Assembly (NCBI GenBank): GCA_039995105.1
Contig: CP146203.1
Span: 62,001-126,000 of the forward strand
Length of the DNA stretch: 64,000 nucleotides
DNA from: Jonesiaceae bacterium BS-20
Lineage (GTDB): Bacteria; Actinomycetota; Actinomycetes; Actinomycetales; Cellulomonadaceae
Direction of reading: 5' to 3'
Positions 8,773-17,679 of this stretch are shown piece by piece; position 1 is the stretch's first letter, and each line of letters starts with the position of its first letter. A program made the position numbers and the translations under genes. Below the pieces are notes generated by a model that was not told where the DNA came from, made no database searches, and saw only the letters and a program-made list of their open reading frames with translations.

Positions 8773-8969
8773 TGTTAGATAGGGCTTGATGGTACTTCTG
8801 TTCTGGTTACTTGGTATTCCGGTTTCTGGGTAGTGGGTACGCTCGTTCTGGCTTGTTGGTACTGGCCTGGGTGTGATTTGAGTATTGGCCAAGACCCTAT
8901 CAAGGGGACTTGGCCAATACTATTTAGTAGGGAGGCTCGGGATTTAACTGGTTAGGGTTGGACTGGAAT

Positions 8970-9740
8970 CTATTCCCAAAAGTCAGCTTGGTCTCGAGCC
9001 TTTTCGTGTTTAAGTTTGCGCATATCGGTGTCTCCGATATTTAAGACTCTGGCGTTGTTGGCCAGTCGGTTGACGATGGAGTCTGCTGCGACACGGTCGG
9101 GTAGGGCTTGGAGCCAGTATCCGGGTTCGGTCTGGCTGACGATGATGGTGGGTAGTTTGTGTTCTCGCCCGACCAAGATCGCAAACAGGTCACTGGCCAC
9201 GTTTTGATCGACTCCCACCGTCAAGAAGTCGTCCAGGATCAAAATATCTGTTTCGTTGAGCCTTTCTAGCAGCGCGTCGTATTCCTTGTTGTTATCGCGG
9301 GCGGTCAGCAGTTTCCTTGCGAGCTCATCGAGTCGTGAGTAATACACGGAGTGTTCGGTGTGGCAGGCGGCGATCCCAATTGCGCAGGCGATGTAGGTTT
9401 TTCCGCCACCGCTTGGCGCGATGATCAACAGGTTTGTGGGGTCATCACGCCAGGGGTGGTTTGCGTACCGTTTCATCTGGGTTTCGTTGATTGCCCGCCC
9501 TGGCAGGTAGTGCAGCTCCGCAATCGAAGCGGTGGGTAATGGAAACCGGGCTTGTTTGATGAGCCGGTCGATCTTGTTGGACCGGCGAATATCTAAGGTG
9601 TGGTCTGCTGCTTTCATGAACACTTCTTCGGGCAGTAACTTCTCATTCGCTGGGTCATTGACCAGCTCGAAGAATTTCTGTGCAAATACGGTCAACCGAA
9701 GAGACCTGATTTTTTGGTGATCCACGTCGTTGAGCATCAT
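8970..9740 (-). CDS. istB: IS21 helper ATPase IstB (element B)
   Basis: This AAA+ ATPase works with the IstA transposase in target selection and strand transfer. The 256-residue protein has a Walker A motif (APSGGGKTYIA) near residue 110 and Walker B (ILILDDFL) near residue 170. Its start overlaps the istA stop by four bases (ATGA), the usual coupling in this family. The sequence differs clearly from the IstB of element A (Walker A GSSSVGKSYLA), so the two elements are separate members and not copies of one another. Confidence 0.93.
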   Translation of the reverse strand: MMLNDVDHQKIRSLRLTVFAQKFFELVNDPANEKLLPEEVFMKAADHTLDIRRSNKIDRLIKQARFPLPTASIAELHYLPGRAINETQMKRYANHPWRDDPTNLLIIAPSGGGKTYIACAIGIAACHTEHSVYYSRLDELARKLLTARDNNKEYDALLERLNETDILILDDFLTVGVDQNVASDLFAILVGREHKLPTIIVSQTEPGYWLQALPDRVAADSIVNRLANNARVLNIGDTDMRKLKHEKARDQADFWE

Positions 9741-11314
9741 AGCCCCCGTACTTGGTAGTGGCTTGGATCGCGAACAAATGCCCCAGAGAGGTCTTGAATC
9801 TTGGTTAGGTCCTTGACGTTGTCAGCTGCCGCAACGGCTGGTCCAGCATGCTTCTTGGCCTCTACAATGGTGGCCATGACCCGTTTCAGGGACGTGTAGG
9901 TGGGGTGACCATTGAAGCTGATCATTTCCTGGCATGTTTCTTCCAGCACCCCTTTCTTACGCCCCAGTTCTGTCAAAATGTTGCGGCACGCTAAGTACGC
10001 TTGGGCCTCAATCTTGGTGCGATCCAGAATCTGGGTGATGACCTCAACGGTGGCGGGACCATAGTTCCTAGCCCTGTTCACAAACCATTCTCGTGACCAC
10101 AATCCGTCGATCTGCTGGTGGTGTTTAGGGGCGTGTGCCAGCACCGTGGAATACTGCCCACGACGGCCTTCCACCCGCACGTGTTCGGCCACTTTGACTT
10201 GCCCATCAAAGATACTCACGGTCGTCGTGGTGACCCGCACAGACAAGATCTTGCCCGCGAGCTGGTAAGGCACCGAGTAATACTGGTACAGGCACGAAAC
10301 ATGATAATTACGGCCTACCTTCAGTTGTTTGTACTCCACGGACTCAAAAGGCTGATCAGGTAACGGTGCCAAGAATGCTACTTCCTCGGCGTCAAAGACC
10401 TCCTTGCGCGTGGTCTTATTGACCCTGCGCCGGTGCTCATTGATCTCGGTTAACCGCTCAGCGATCGCGTCGTTGAGTTCCTCAAAAGACGTCCACGTCA
10501 AAGAGTTTAAGTACCCAATAATTTGGGTCTCAACCGTGTGCACCATCCTTTCCACATGGGCCTTGTCTCTCGGTTTCTTGTATCTAGTTGGAACGATCGC
10601 GGTGCCATAATGCTGTGCCAATTGACGGTACACCTTGGTCACTAGGACCTCTTTGTCGCCGCGGCCACGCTCATGGGTGGCGGTACGAGCATTGTCAGGC
10701 ACAATGATCTGGGGAACCCCGCCTATGAAGTTCAGTGCGTTGACATGGGCCTGGTTCCACGCATGTTGCTTCATGTTACGAAAAGCTTGGCAGAATACAA
10801 GGCCAGAATACGGCAGCGAGGCAACAAACAAATACGCCTTGAAAACCTCACCACTGACCGTGTCAACCACCGGCAACGTAGGCCCCACCCAGTCCACCAA
10901 CAACGTTTTGCCCGGCTCATGAGTCAACGTCGCAACCACATCAACGGCCGCAGCATACCGGTTGAATCGCTCACAATACTGCGAATAACTGTACTTCTTC
11001 TTGGTACTAGAACCACCCACATACTTGACCCAGCCCTGCTGCAAAGTGAAGAACCGATTGTGCTTCATCTCTTCAACAACCTGAACAAAATGCGGATCCG
11101 CATAATCCTGAGAAACAGTCCGCCGCCCATCAGGAAACAGGTCCTCAATTTCCTGGCCAGTCATGGAAGCAAACCTGTCCACAGTAATACTGTCTGACCC
11201 AATCTTTTGCTTCACCGCCGCAACATCGCGCCGCGAACACCCCACCGACGCCGTAATCTCATCATACGTACGGCCCTTAAGCACCAAAGACATGATGGCT
11301 TGATAATCCGCCAT
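9737..11314 (-). CDS. istA: IS21 transposase IstA (element B)
   Basis: This is a full-length 525-residue DDE transposase. The N-terminal helix-turn-helix (YDEITASVGCSRRDVAAVKQ) is at about residues 18-37. The integrase core has 'LLVDWVGPTLPVVD' and 'PQIIVPDNARTATH', with the catalytic acidic residues visible, and 'DKAHVERMVHTVETQI' supplies the glutamate. The ATG at 11314 lies about 130 bases inside the right end of the element. It acts on the inverted ends together with IstB and is the likely agent of the insertion into the element A istA gene. Confidence 0.93.
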   Translation of the reverse strand: MADYQAIMSLVLKGRTYDEITASVGCSRRDVAAVKQKIGSDSITVDRFASMTGQEIEDLFPDGRRTVSQDYADPHFVQVVEEMKHNRFFTLQQGWVKYVGGSSTKKKYSYSQYCERFNRYAAAVDVVATLTHEPGKTLLVDWVGPTLPVVDTVSGEVFKAYLFVASLPYSGLVFCQAFRNMKQHAWNQAHVNALNFIGGVPQIIVPDNARTATHERGRGDKEVLVTKVYRQLAQHYGTAIVPTRYKKPRDKAHVERMVHTVETQIIGYLNSLTWTSFEELNDAIAERLTEINEHRRRVNKTTRKEVFDAEEVAFLAPLPDQPFESVEYKQLKVGRNYHVSCLYQYYSVPYQLAGKILSVRVTTTTVSIFDGQVKVAEHVRVEGRRGQYSTVLAHAPKHHQQIDGLWSREWFVNRARNYGPATVEVITQILDRTKIEAQAYLACRNILTELGRKKGVLEETCQEMISFNGHPTYTSLKRVMATIVEAKKHAGPAVAAADNVKDLTKIQDLSGAFVRDPSHYQVRGL

Positions 11315-12853
11315 TGGACATCCCCTTTTGATCTGAACGCCACACCCAATGTGCAGCGATCAAATCAGCCAACCATAGAAAGTACCCGGTAGCCGGAACA
11401 GGAGTACCACCTAGCCAGAATAGGAGTTCCAACAAGCGCTATTTAACAATTGCCTCGAGGCTTGGGCGTAAGAAGCCTCCTTTGAAGGTTTTGTGGGCGC
11501 AGTATTTGCAGTCAGATGCTCCCGTAGGGGTGCGTCATTACGGGTATGACCGGTTTTGTGAACTCGTTGCTGAGCATGTACGGGTCAATGATCTGACGGC
11601 TCCGATTAAGCATGTGCCTGGGCATACGATGCAAGTTGACTGGGCGGGCACCAAAATGCAGATCATTGACCCGATCAGCAGAGTCACAACTCCGGTGTCG
11701 GTGTTTGTGGCTTCCTTGCCATACTCTGGGCTTGTGTTTGTGTACGGCTACCTTGATGAGAAACAGCCTGCTTGGCATGACGCTCACCGACGCGCTTTTG
11801 AGTATGTGGGCGGCGTGCCGTTGCTGGTGGTGCCCGATAATGCATCGACGGCTTCGAACCAGATCACCAAGGCCTCTCGGGCCCGTGATGTCATTGGTTC
11901 TTATGCCGAGTTTCTTGAGCACTACCGCACGGCTGCTGTTCCTACGGGATCAGGGGCACCAAAAGAGAAAGCGAACGTCGAAGCTGGGGTCAAAGTTGTC
12001 ACCAACTGGGTCATCCACTACCTCGCTGACCACGTATTTGCGTCCCTGGACGATCTCAATGACGCTGTTGCGCAACGGGTGGAATGGATCAACGATAGGA
12101 CCCCATTTCGGGGTGAGCAGCGCAGCCGCAGGGACTGGTTTGACGACCTAGAGAAGCAAGAACTCCTGGAGTTGCCTGCGCAGTGGTGGGAGCCGGTTCA
12201 ATGGCGTAAAGCCAAAGTGCATCGTGACTGGCATATCCAGATTGACACCATCAAATACTCGGTGCCATACAAGTTTGCTGGTCTGAACGTTGAGGTGCGT
12301 ATCGTTGGCGAACAACTGGATGTACTTGCTGATGGAGCAGTCATTGCAACTCATCAGCGCGGTAGTCACCGCAACGGGTACGTCACCAACCCTGAACATG
12401 CACCAGCTTATCTAGACGAAATGCAGGGGCTGTGGACGCGTGCCTACTTCCTACGGCAAGCCGCAAAATGTGGGCCAGCAACGGTTACCGCACTGTGCAT
12501 GTTGCTTGATGGTAAGAAGATTGAAGCCCAAGGCTTTCGGTCATGTATGAATATCCTTGATCTTGGCAAGCGTGGCAGCCGGCCACAGCTGGAACAGGCA
12601 TGCAAAGACCTCATTCAGGGTGGCGTACCACGGCAGATCAGCTACACGGCTGTGAAAAATGCGTTATCAGTGGTCAAAGCTGAGCAAAACCAGCGCCCCC
12701 AAACCACAGGTACAGCATCAAGGACCACCCGGGCTGGTTCCGTTGACCTGCGTCTGCCTACCAACCGTGACACCAGTGGTGCCCATCTAGCAGGACCTCA
12801 AGCGTTCAGTCTTGAAGCGCTTACTGGCTTGCCTGCAAGAACGGAGGTCGAAG

Positions 12854-13627
12854 ATGATTGATCAGCACCTGACCGAGGATGACATGCCCCTGTTCACCAA
12901 ACTCCGGCTGACAGCATTTGGGGCAACCGTCATTGATATTGCAAACGATCCCTCATTTGATCAGTGGACGTTCTCGCAAAAGATCAGACACGCACTTGAT
13001 CAAGAGACCCAAGCTCGAGGTGAACGGCGCTTGTTGAAACTACTCAAAACATCGCGCACCCCGAACCTGGCCGCCTGCATCGAGGACATTCACTACCTCG
13101 AAGGCCGCTCGTTAAACCGTGAAGTTGTTGCCAGGCTTGCGGCATGTAGATGGATAGATCACTGCACAAACCTTGTCATTCTAGGATCATCAAGCGTGGG
13201 AAAATCATACCTCGCCCAAGCCATGGTCAACGCCGCCTGCCGCCACGACTACACCGCGAGGTATTACCGATTGGACGATCTCGCTAACCAGCTCGCCGTG
13301 TTTCACCACACCGATCCAGCCAGACTGAAGTTCCTCCAGGACCTCCACTCCTGTGATGCACTTTTTTTGGACGACTTTCTCACCACACCGATCAGCAGTG
13401 AAACAGCCGCAGAGATCCTCAATATCCTCGCCGCGAGAGAAGGTAAAGGAGCAACTGTGGTAACAAACCAGTTCGATCCCCAGGACTGGTATAAATCGCT
13501 GCACGACGCGGTGATTGCTGAATCCATCCTGAACAGGATCGTGTCGAACGCAGAGATCGTGCAACTAGCAGGCCCCAACATGCGCAGACACGCTACCCTG
13601 AACGTTGAGAGAGGTGACACCGACTAA
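12854..13627 (+). CDS. istB: IS21 helper ATPase IstB (element A)
   Basis: The 257-residue AAA+ ATPase of element A has Walker A GSSSVGKSYLA near residue 112 and Walker B ALFLDDFL near residue 170. ATG 12854 overlaps the istA stop (ATGATTGA) and starts MIDQHLTEDDMPLF, the normal family opening; a start at 12812 would lie deep inside istA. The gene is intact although its istA partner is split, so it could only act on behalf of another copy of the element. A GC-rich stretch and the right inverted end follow within 90 bases. Confidence 0.9.
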   Translation: MIDQHLTEDDMPLFTKLRLTAFGATVIDIANDPSFDQWTFSQKIRHALDQETQARGERRLLKLLKTSRTPNLAACIEDIHYLEGRSLNREVVARLAACRWIDHCTNLVILGSSSVGKSYLAQAMVNAACRHDYTARYYRLDDLANQLAVFHHTDPARLKFLQDLHSCDALFLDDFLTTPISSETAAEILNILAAREGKGATVVTNQFDPQDWYKSLHDAVIAESILNRIVSNAEIVQLAGPNMRRHATLNVERGDTD

Positions 13628-13793
13628 TGATTTAGCGCGGGCGGAGCAGTGCTCCAATTGCACCCGCCCGCGCTACCGGTTCAACCCACACCCGCTACCA
13701 AATAGCTCGGCTAAACACGCACAACGGTACGTACTAGATACAAGTTCCACAACCAGTGGAACTCAACATAAGTACAACCAGGAGTAAGAAAAA

Positions 13794-13925
13794 GTGTCAG
13801 ACAATAACGAGTTCGTCACCGCACTACTCACAACCAGGAAAGTTCAGGACCCATCAAGCGTGGGACTTTCAAATGCAGCTGTTGACAACCCAACTGGACA
13901 ACAAGAGACCCACCACGGCTCGTAA
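13794..13925 (+). CDS. Short internally deleted paralogue of the protein at 17221
   Basis: A 43-codon frame starts at GTG 13794, nine bases after AGGAG. Its first 19 residues (MSDNNEFVTALLTTRKVQD) match the start of the 112-residue protein at 17221 (MSDFNAYVSALLATRKVQD), and its end (NPTGQQETHHGS) matches that protein's end (NPTGDQETRHVS). About 70 central codons are missing, with the frame kept. The upstream sequence is also related, including the CCAGGAG site. It may be a remnant of a duplicated gene or a functional miniature form. It sits just past the right end of IS21 element A. Confidence 0.55.
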   Translation: MSDNNEFVTALLTTRKVQDPSSVGLSNAAVDNPTGQQETHHGS

Positions 13926-14763
13926 CCAAGGCTATGGGTCAGGCGCAATTGTCCGCAGTTTCCATCATTGTGGGCGGGTGGAGACCGTAGGAAAAATCTC
14001 GGGCCATCTCCACTGTTGGAATCGTGAGTCACGGAGCAACGCAATTCACTAGCGGTTACATTGACCTCCGCGATGGAGAAGGAATAGTAAGAACAGTTGG
14101 TTTTACCAGCTGTTTGTTGGTGTGCTAAGTCATGCCATCGGCAATATGTTCAGGAGTGGTTGCTTAGGTAAGGTCGGCGAGTTAGTCCCCAGCCACCTAT
14201 AAGATACCCATCCCATTAGTAGCGGTCGGTTACTGCATCGCAGTGATCCAGCGGACCTTAAAGCCATGAATTGGTTCTTTAAGAACGGTGCCAAAGACCT
14301 TCATGAGGAAGAAACGAAGCTGATTACACAAGGCCACTACACTTGCCTTCACCCTCACCCGTCCGATTTGGTTCGATGCGGTTAAAGATTCGCAAGTTGT
14401 GTTCGTCGTTTCTAGCCATGCGTGACTCCAACTCTACTGCAAACCGAGTACGGTGTCGTTTCTGCTTTGACAACAAGAGTGACGAAAAATGCAAGTGTTA
14501 GTCAGGTCTGCGGAAGCGTGGCCGAGGCGAAGCAAACGTCCAATAAAAGTGGCATTGGGCAAAGATGGCTCGGCGGTTGCGATGTACGGATGTGACTATC
14601 GGAGGTGCAAACAATACTGATTTGAGGTGTAGGAGCAGTGCTATAAATAGCAGCCAGATGTACATGTATGCAACAAACATGACATCCCCTATTGATAAAC
14701 GATGGATATCGATTGAACAATGATAGGCACGCAAGGTGCGTATTGGACACATAGGAGTGTATC
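13926..14763. other. Gene-free stretch beside the mobile elements
   Basis: About 840 bases hold no frame I can support on either strand. The first bases (CGTAACCA) still resemble the sequence after the 17221 gene, so it probably includes decayed duplicate DNA. The promoter and AGGAG site of the next gene lie at the far end. No tRNA or recognisable repeat was seen. Confidence 0.5.
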
Positions 14764-15309
14764 TTGAAAATCAACAAAATGCGTAAAGGTCTGTTTTCCC
14801 TGGCGGCTTTGGCCCTCGTGTTCTCGGGGATTTCCACGCCTGCGTCGGCCGTGGTGGAAGAACCGAGCGAGACGCTTACGATTGACGGGCGAACCTATGG
14901 CCCGGAAGATGGGCTGATCACTGAAATTGAGCAGCATGAGGTGGGTGCAGGAGAAGCTCCGGTCAATGTTTTCTACATCAGCGGGAGCAGTGCCGGTGGA
15001 ATCACTCCGTACGCGACGTGGGGATCAAGCTATGCAACTAGCACTGAAACTGCGCAACTGAAATATACAGGGAAAGCAAAGGCTGGTGCCAATGTGTTTG
15101 ACGGCAAGCGTATTATTCAGGTTTGCGTTTGGTATACGAGGGGTGGCGCTCAAGTTGGTTCTAAAGTTTGCTCCAACGCGACCCCTCCAGGCACCGCTTG
15201 GAAGGCAGGTCCTGAAAAAACTGTCTCCGTTTGGGACTCGCTTAATCCTGTTGCCAGTAAGACAATTTTCAACATCTCTACAAGCCGGATAGCACCAAAT
15301 TTGAATTAA
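14764..15309 (+). CDS. Secreted protein of unknown function
   Basis: The 181-residue protein has a clear signal peptide (KGLFSLAALALVFSG, with ASA at the likely cleavage site near residue 29). The mature part has a short acidic pro-like stretch (residues 30-70) and a Gly/Thr/Ser-rich C-terminal half with two cysteines in VCVWY and KVCSN that could form a disulfide. I know no family for it. The start is TTG 14764 with AGGAG 6 bases upstream; ATG 14779 would leave a weak ribosome site. A terminator follows, so it is a single-gene unit. The small size, secretion and position next to a DUF2975 pair recall bacteriocin-like loci, but no homology supports that. Confidence 0.65.
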   Translation: MKINKMRKGLFSLAALALVFSGISTPASAVVEEPSETLTIDGRTYGPEDGLITEIEQHEVGAGEAPVNVFYISGSSAGGITPYATWGSSYATSTETAQLKYTGKAKAGANVFDGKRIIQVCVWYTRGGAQVGSKVCSNATPPGTAWKAGPEKTVSVWDSLNPVASKTIFNISTSRIAPNLN

Positions 15310-15335
15310 GGTAAGCGCTCTAGTTGGGTGACTGT

Positions 15336-15378
15336 GCGGGGGTGTGACGGCTGTTTGCCGCCACACCCCCGCCTTTTT
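15336..15378 (+). terminator. Rho-independent terminator after the secreted protein gene
   Basis: An 11-bp stem (GCGGGGGTGTG with its complement), extended by CGG/CCG, is followed by CTTTTT. Confidence 0.85.
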
Positions 15379-15455
15379 GATTCGCCGTGACCCTGTTGGT
15401 CTCGGGGGCACTGCGAATGCGCCAGGCTCAGGGCGGAGGAAGCGCCAAGCCCCTA

Positions 15456-15491
15456 TTGACTCTAGACAGTTTTCGATTGATAATCAATAGA
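15456..15491 (+). promoter_or_regulatory. Strong promoter for a probable leaderless mRNA
   Basis: TTGACT (15456-15461) and GATAAT (15479-15484) are separated by 17 bases. The ATG of the DUF2975 gene lies 7 bases after the -10 box, where transcription should start, leaving no room for a ribosome site. This is the classic layout of a leaderless actinobacterial transcript. Confidence 0.75.
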
Positions 15492-15967
15492 TGAGCAAGA
15501 TAATAGTGCTAGTCCTTCGAATCACCCTTGTGTTCTTCTTACTTTCTGCTGTACTGGCTCAAGTGCTAGTGCCGAGCATCGCCGCAGACGTTGGAAAGAA
15601 CCTTCCGGAACTACAACACCTTGTGGTTCCATACGCAATGCTTGCGATCATCGCGATCCTAATTTTTCAAGTTGCGATCATCGCAGTTTGGAAGCTGACT
15701 TCATTGGTCACTGCTAATAGCTTATTTACGCCAGCCGCTCCTAGACTGTGCAAAGTCATTCTGATTTGTGCTGCCGCCGCAACGGCACTGAGCACACTCG
15801 TATTCGGCCATCTGATCCTAATTGAGAACAACGGAGGACCAGGAGCTGTATACATGCTTGTGATCGGATTGTTCGTAGGAGTGGCGATTGCGCTAACGAT
15901 GTACGTTCTCGGTCAAATGCTTGACGCCGCGACACGTGAGCACAATGAATTGAAAGAGGTGATCTAG
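15491..15967 (+). CDS. DUF2975-family membrane protein
   Basis: The 158-residue protein has four predicted membrane segments at about residues 5-27, 47-70, 85-108 and 117-140, with a short hydrophilic tail (DAATREHNELKEV). This is the layout of DUF2975 proteins such as the Bacillus YoaS/YozG-associated type, whose molecular role is unknown. Directly after it lies a small XRE regulator (the stop codon touches the next start), and that gene pair is a conserved arrangement. The promoter overlaps the start codon, so translation is probably leaderless. It may sense a membrane or envelope condition for the regulator; that is inference. Confidence 0.8.
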   Translation: MSKIIVLVLRITLVFFLLSAVLAQVLVPSIAADVGKNLPELQHLVVPYAMLAIIAILIFQVAIIAVWKLTSLVTANSLFTPAAPRLCKVILICAAAATALSTLVFGHLILIENNGGPGAVYMLVIGLFVGVAIALTMYVLGQMLDAATREHNELKEVI

Positions 15968-16189
15968 GTGGCTATCGTCGTTGATATCGACGTCATGTTG
16001 GCTAGAAAGAAAATGTCCGTTGGTGAATTTGCGGCTGCTGTAGGAATCACACCGTCAAACGTCGCTGTCCTGAAGAATGGTCGCGCAAAGGCCATACGCT
16101 TCACAACGCTAGAAGCAATCTGCCAAGTCTTGGATTGTCAGCCTGGTGACATTTTGCGGTGGGATATCTCAGCTCCAACTGAAGAGTGA
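15968..16189 (+). CDS. Small Cro/C1-type regulator (YozG-like)
   Basis: This 73-residue protein is almost only a helix-turn-helix: VGEFAAAVGITPSNVAVLKN at about residues 18-37, then the typical RFTTLEAICQVLDCQPGDIL sequence. GTG 15968 follows the stop of the DUF2975 gene without any gap, so the two are translated together. Family members repress their own operon or neighbouring genes. There is no sensor domain; the partner membrane protein may supply the signal. The upstream promoter with TTGACT and GATAAT is a likely target, although I see no clear operator palindrome. Confidence 0.9.
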   Translation: MAIVVDIDVMLARKKMSVGEFAAAVGITPSNVAVLKNGRAKAIRFTTLEAICQVLDCQPGDILRWDISAPTEE

Positions 16190-16334
16190 GTTTGTGGCCC
16201 TTTCTAACATAAACGTAAGGGAACAGTGTTTTAGGAATGCAGGAACTTGATTCTGCCACTCATTTGGGTGTTTCCATGTTCCACGGACCCGAGCGCAGGT
16301 CCACTTTGCAACCACACTGCAGCTTCCAGACGTC

Positions 16335-16368
16335 TGGTGGCCCCGATCCTTTGGGAGCGGGGCCACCA
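16335..16368 (-). terminator. Hairpin just after the minus-strand gene
   Basis: An 11-bp perfect stem (TGGTGGCCCCG with its complement, 12-base loop) starts five bases beyond the stop of the gene at 16373. It lacks a T-run. Its place supports that gene being real; it could also serve plus-strand transcripts from the DUF2975 pair. Confidence 0.55.
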
Positions 16369-16372
16369 CGTA

Positions 16373-16702
16373 CTACTCGTTGACTCCTTGGAGTCGAACC
16401 AACGTAACTCCGTTCGCAACAGACACCCTGCGATACGTCGGTTGCACTCGGTCAACACCGACAGATGGCAATCCCTCGAACACGTACGCATCAAGGCAAT
16501 CTTCAAGACAAAGATCCTCTACCACCTCGCCGTGCTCTAGGTCCTGCTCGGCCAACTCTTTCGTAGCAAACGGACCGACTGCAATATCCTCAGTTTCTTG
16601 GCGCTCGATGTGAACCCAGAACCGCTGGGCTTCAAAAGACAAACGCAGCGTCTCCACCGCGCCCAGCGGAGCGGCCGCAACCTTGTCAGCGTCAAGGCCC
16701 AA
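16373..16702 (-). CDS. Hypothetical acidic protein, possibly 5'-truncated
   Basis: The frame reads like a real protein (FWVHIERQETEDIAVGPF, then a strongly acidic DLEHGEVVEDLCLEDCLD stretch, then basic VQPTYRRVSVANG). No family is recognised. The TTG at 16702 is the first start codon inside the frame, but the frame stays open upstream for about 35 more codons rich in Arg and Cys without a start, so the true start may be lost. There is no good ribosome site. A GC-rich hairpin follows the stop. It lies between unrelated accessory genes and may be a leftover of a larger gene. Confidence 0.4.
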   Translation of the reverse strand: MGLDADKVAAAPLGAVETLRLSFEAQRFWVHIERQETEDIAVGPFATKELAEQDLEHGEVVEDLCLEDCLDAYVFEGLPSVGVDRVQPTYRRVSVANGVTLVRLQGVNE

Positions 16703-17220
16703 ACGGCAACAGGTCTTAGTCCCAGTTGGTCGATAGCACCTAGATCTGGTGGATAACCGCCAAGTCAGCTGATCTCGAACCAGTCAAAACAACACCGCAC
16801 CCGCGCAGCGGGTACCAAATCTTTGTCCCGGTCTTATAGCTTTGGCTTTGAACAACCAACACAAGATTGGTTCAGCTAGGCACTCGATGACGAGGGCGAC
16901 TAACTCCCACCAATCCCAACAGGTGACCCCAGCAGCAACGGTCGAGAGAAATTCGAGCAGACCCAGGATCAATGGATGCCAAGCAAGGAACCATACAAGG
17001 AGGTAGGTGCAGGTCGTAGGCATTGCGACAGCTCGGGCGTGAATATCAAGATTCTTTGTCATACCAGAGAAGATGGTGCAGCCTGCCTTAAACCAACCGG
17101 AACCTATTCAGCAGTCGGTTAGTGGAAAGCCCTCGCTACCTGTGCGCGCACACTAGTACGTCTTAGGTGAGAGCCTCACGTCAGTGGAGCGAAGTGTCAG
17201 TTCTACCAGGAGAAGCAAAA
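16703..17220. other. Stretch with no confident gene
   Basis: A 92-codon minus-strand frame (16784-17062) encodes hydrophobic residues but has no ribosome site and may be chance. The last 70 bases are the upstream region of the 17221 gene, ending in a CCAGGAG site. Nothing else was recognised. Confidence 0.4.
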
Positions 17221-17559
17221 ATGTCAGATTTCAACGCCTACGTCAGCGCACTTCTAGCAACGAGGAAAGTTCAGGACACAGCCGCAGAAAAACTCGCGCG
17301 CACACGCAACAACCTGGAATCAGAAATAGAAAAGTACCTGGTCACCTTTGACCAAGCGCTCAAATCCGGGTGGACGAAAACCCAACTTACCGAAGCAGGA
17401 TTCTACGATCCTGCACGGCTCAGCCCTCCTAAGAGGGCACCACGTGTAAGAACTAAATCAACATCACGGCCACTGGTCCAGGACCAACCAAACGAAGTTT
17501 TTTCAAGTGCAACTGCACACAATCCAACAGGCGATCAAGAAACTCGCCACGTGTCGTAA
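17221..17559 (+). CDS. Small helical protein of unknown function
   Basis: This 112-residue soluble protein has a helical, charged first part (AAEKLARTRNNLESEIEKYL at residues 22-41), then SGWTKTQLTEAGFYDP, which looks like a short helix-turn-helix of the kind used by small DNA-binding accessory proteins, and finally a basic, Pro/Ser-rich tail. ATG 17221 has AGGAG nine bases upstream; a GTG at 17167 lacks one. A shortened copy of the same gene lies at 13794. Both copies sit near mobile elements, so this may be an accessory or regulatory gene of the conjugative element. A convergent terminator follows. Confidence 0.65.
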   Translation: MSDFNAYVSALLATRKVQDTAAEKLARTRNNLESEIEKYLVTFDQALKSGWTKTQLTEAGFYDPARLSPPKRAPRVRTKSTSRPLVQDQPNEVFSSATAHNPTGDQETRHVS

Positions 17560-17619
17560 CCAATTCCGTGGGGCAGATGCACCTGCCTAATTGGTCTCTA
17601 GTCTTGTAGTTTCCTAACA

Positions 17620-17669
17620 CAAATGGACGGTGTTACTCTCATTTGTTTGGGAGTAACACCGTCCATTTG
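17620..17669. terminator. Bidirectional terminator
   Basis: A perfect 19-bp stem (arms 17620-17638 and 17651-17669, core ATGGACGGTGTTACTC) with a 12-base loop lies between the convergent genes at 17221 and 17680. Confidence 0.9.
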
Positions 17670-17679
17670 AATCTGATAA

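Larger units (their letters stand above)
8773..11448 (-). mobile_element. IS21-family element B, complete
   Basis: The 2676-bp element has ends that begin TGTTAgATAGgGCTTG on the left and TGTTAaATAGcGCTTG on the right (read from the other strand), with further matching CTCCTnTTCTGG-like blocks. It carries intact istA and istB on the minus strand and is flanked by ATTGCC duplications. Both genes are open, so the element may be active. Confidence 0.92.
8527..12861 (+). pseudogene. istA: istA transposase of element A, split by element B
   Basis: The first part (8527-8772) starts at ATG 8527 after GAAAGG and carries the N-terminal helix-turn-helix (YRQVTGMVGCSQNTVARARR). The rest resumes at 11455 and contains the DDE integrase core with 'MQVDWAGTKMQI' and 'LLVVPDNASTA'. 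Joining 8772 to 11455 restores an uninterrupted frame (EKIIA-SRLGRKKPPLKVLW), so element B is the only lesion. As it stands the gene is dead: the 5' part runs into a stop inside element B. The 3' part could still start internally near 11482 but would lack the DNA-binding head. Confidence 0.9.
8385..13717 (+). mobile_element. IS21-family element A, interrupted by element B
   Basis: The ends are related inverted repeats beginning TGTTTAGCCGAGCTATTTG at 8385 and, on the other strand, at 13717, with further matching blocks (TGTGGGT, TAGCGCG) inside. Between them lie istA (split) and istB on the plus strand. Removing element B (8773-11448) and one copy of its 6-bp duplication leaves an element of about 2.65 kb with an open istA. 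The outer flanks (CACCGAG before, CGCACAA after) share no target duplication, so the original insertion site has been rearranged. Confidence 0.9.
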
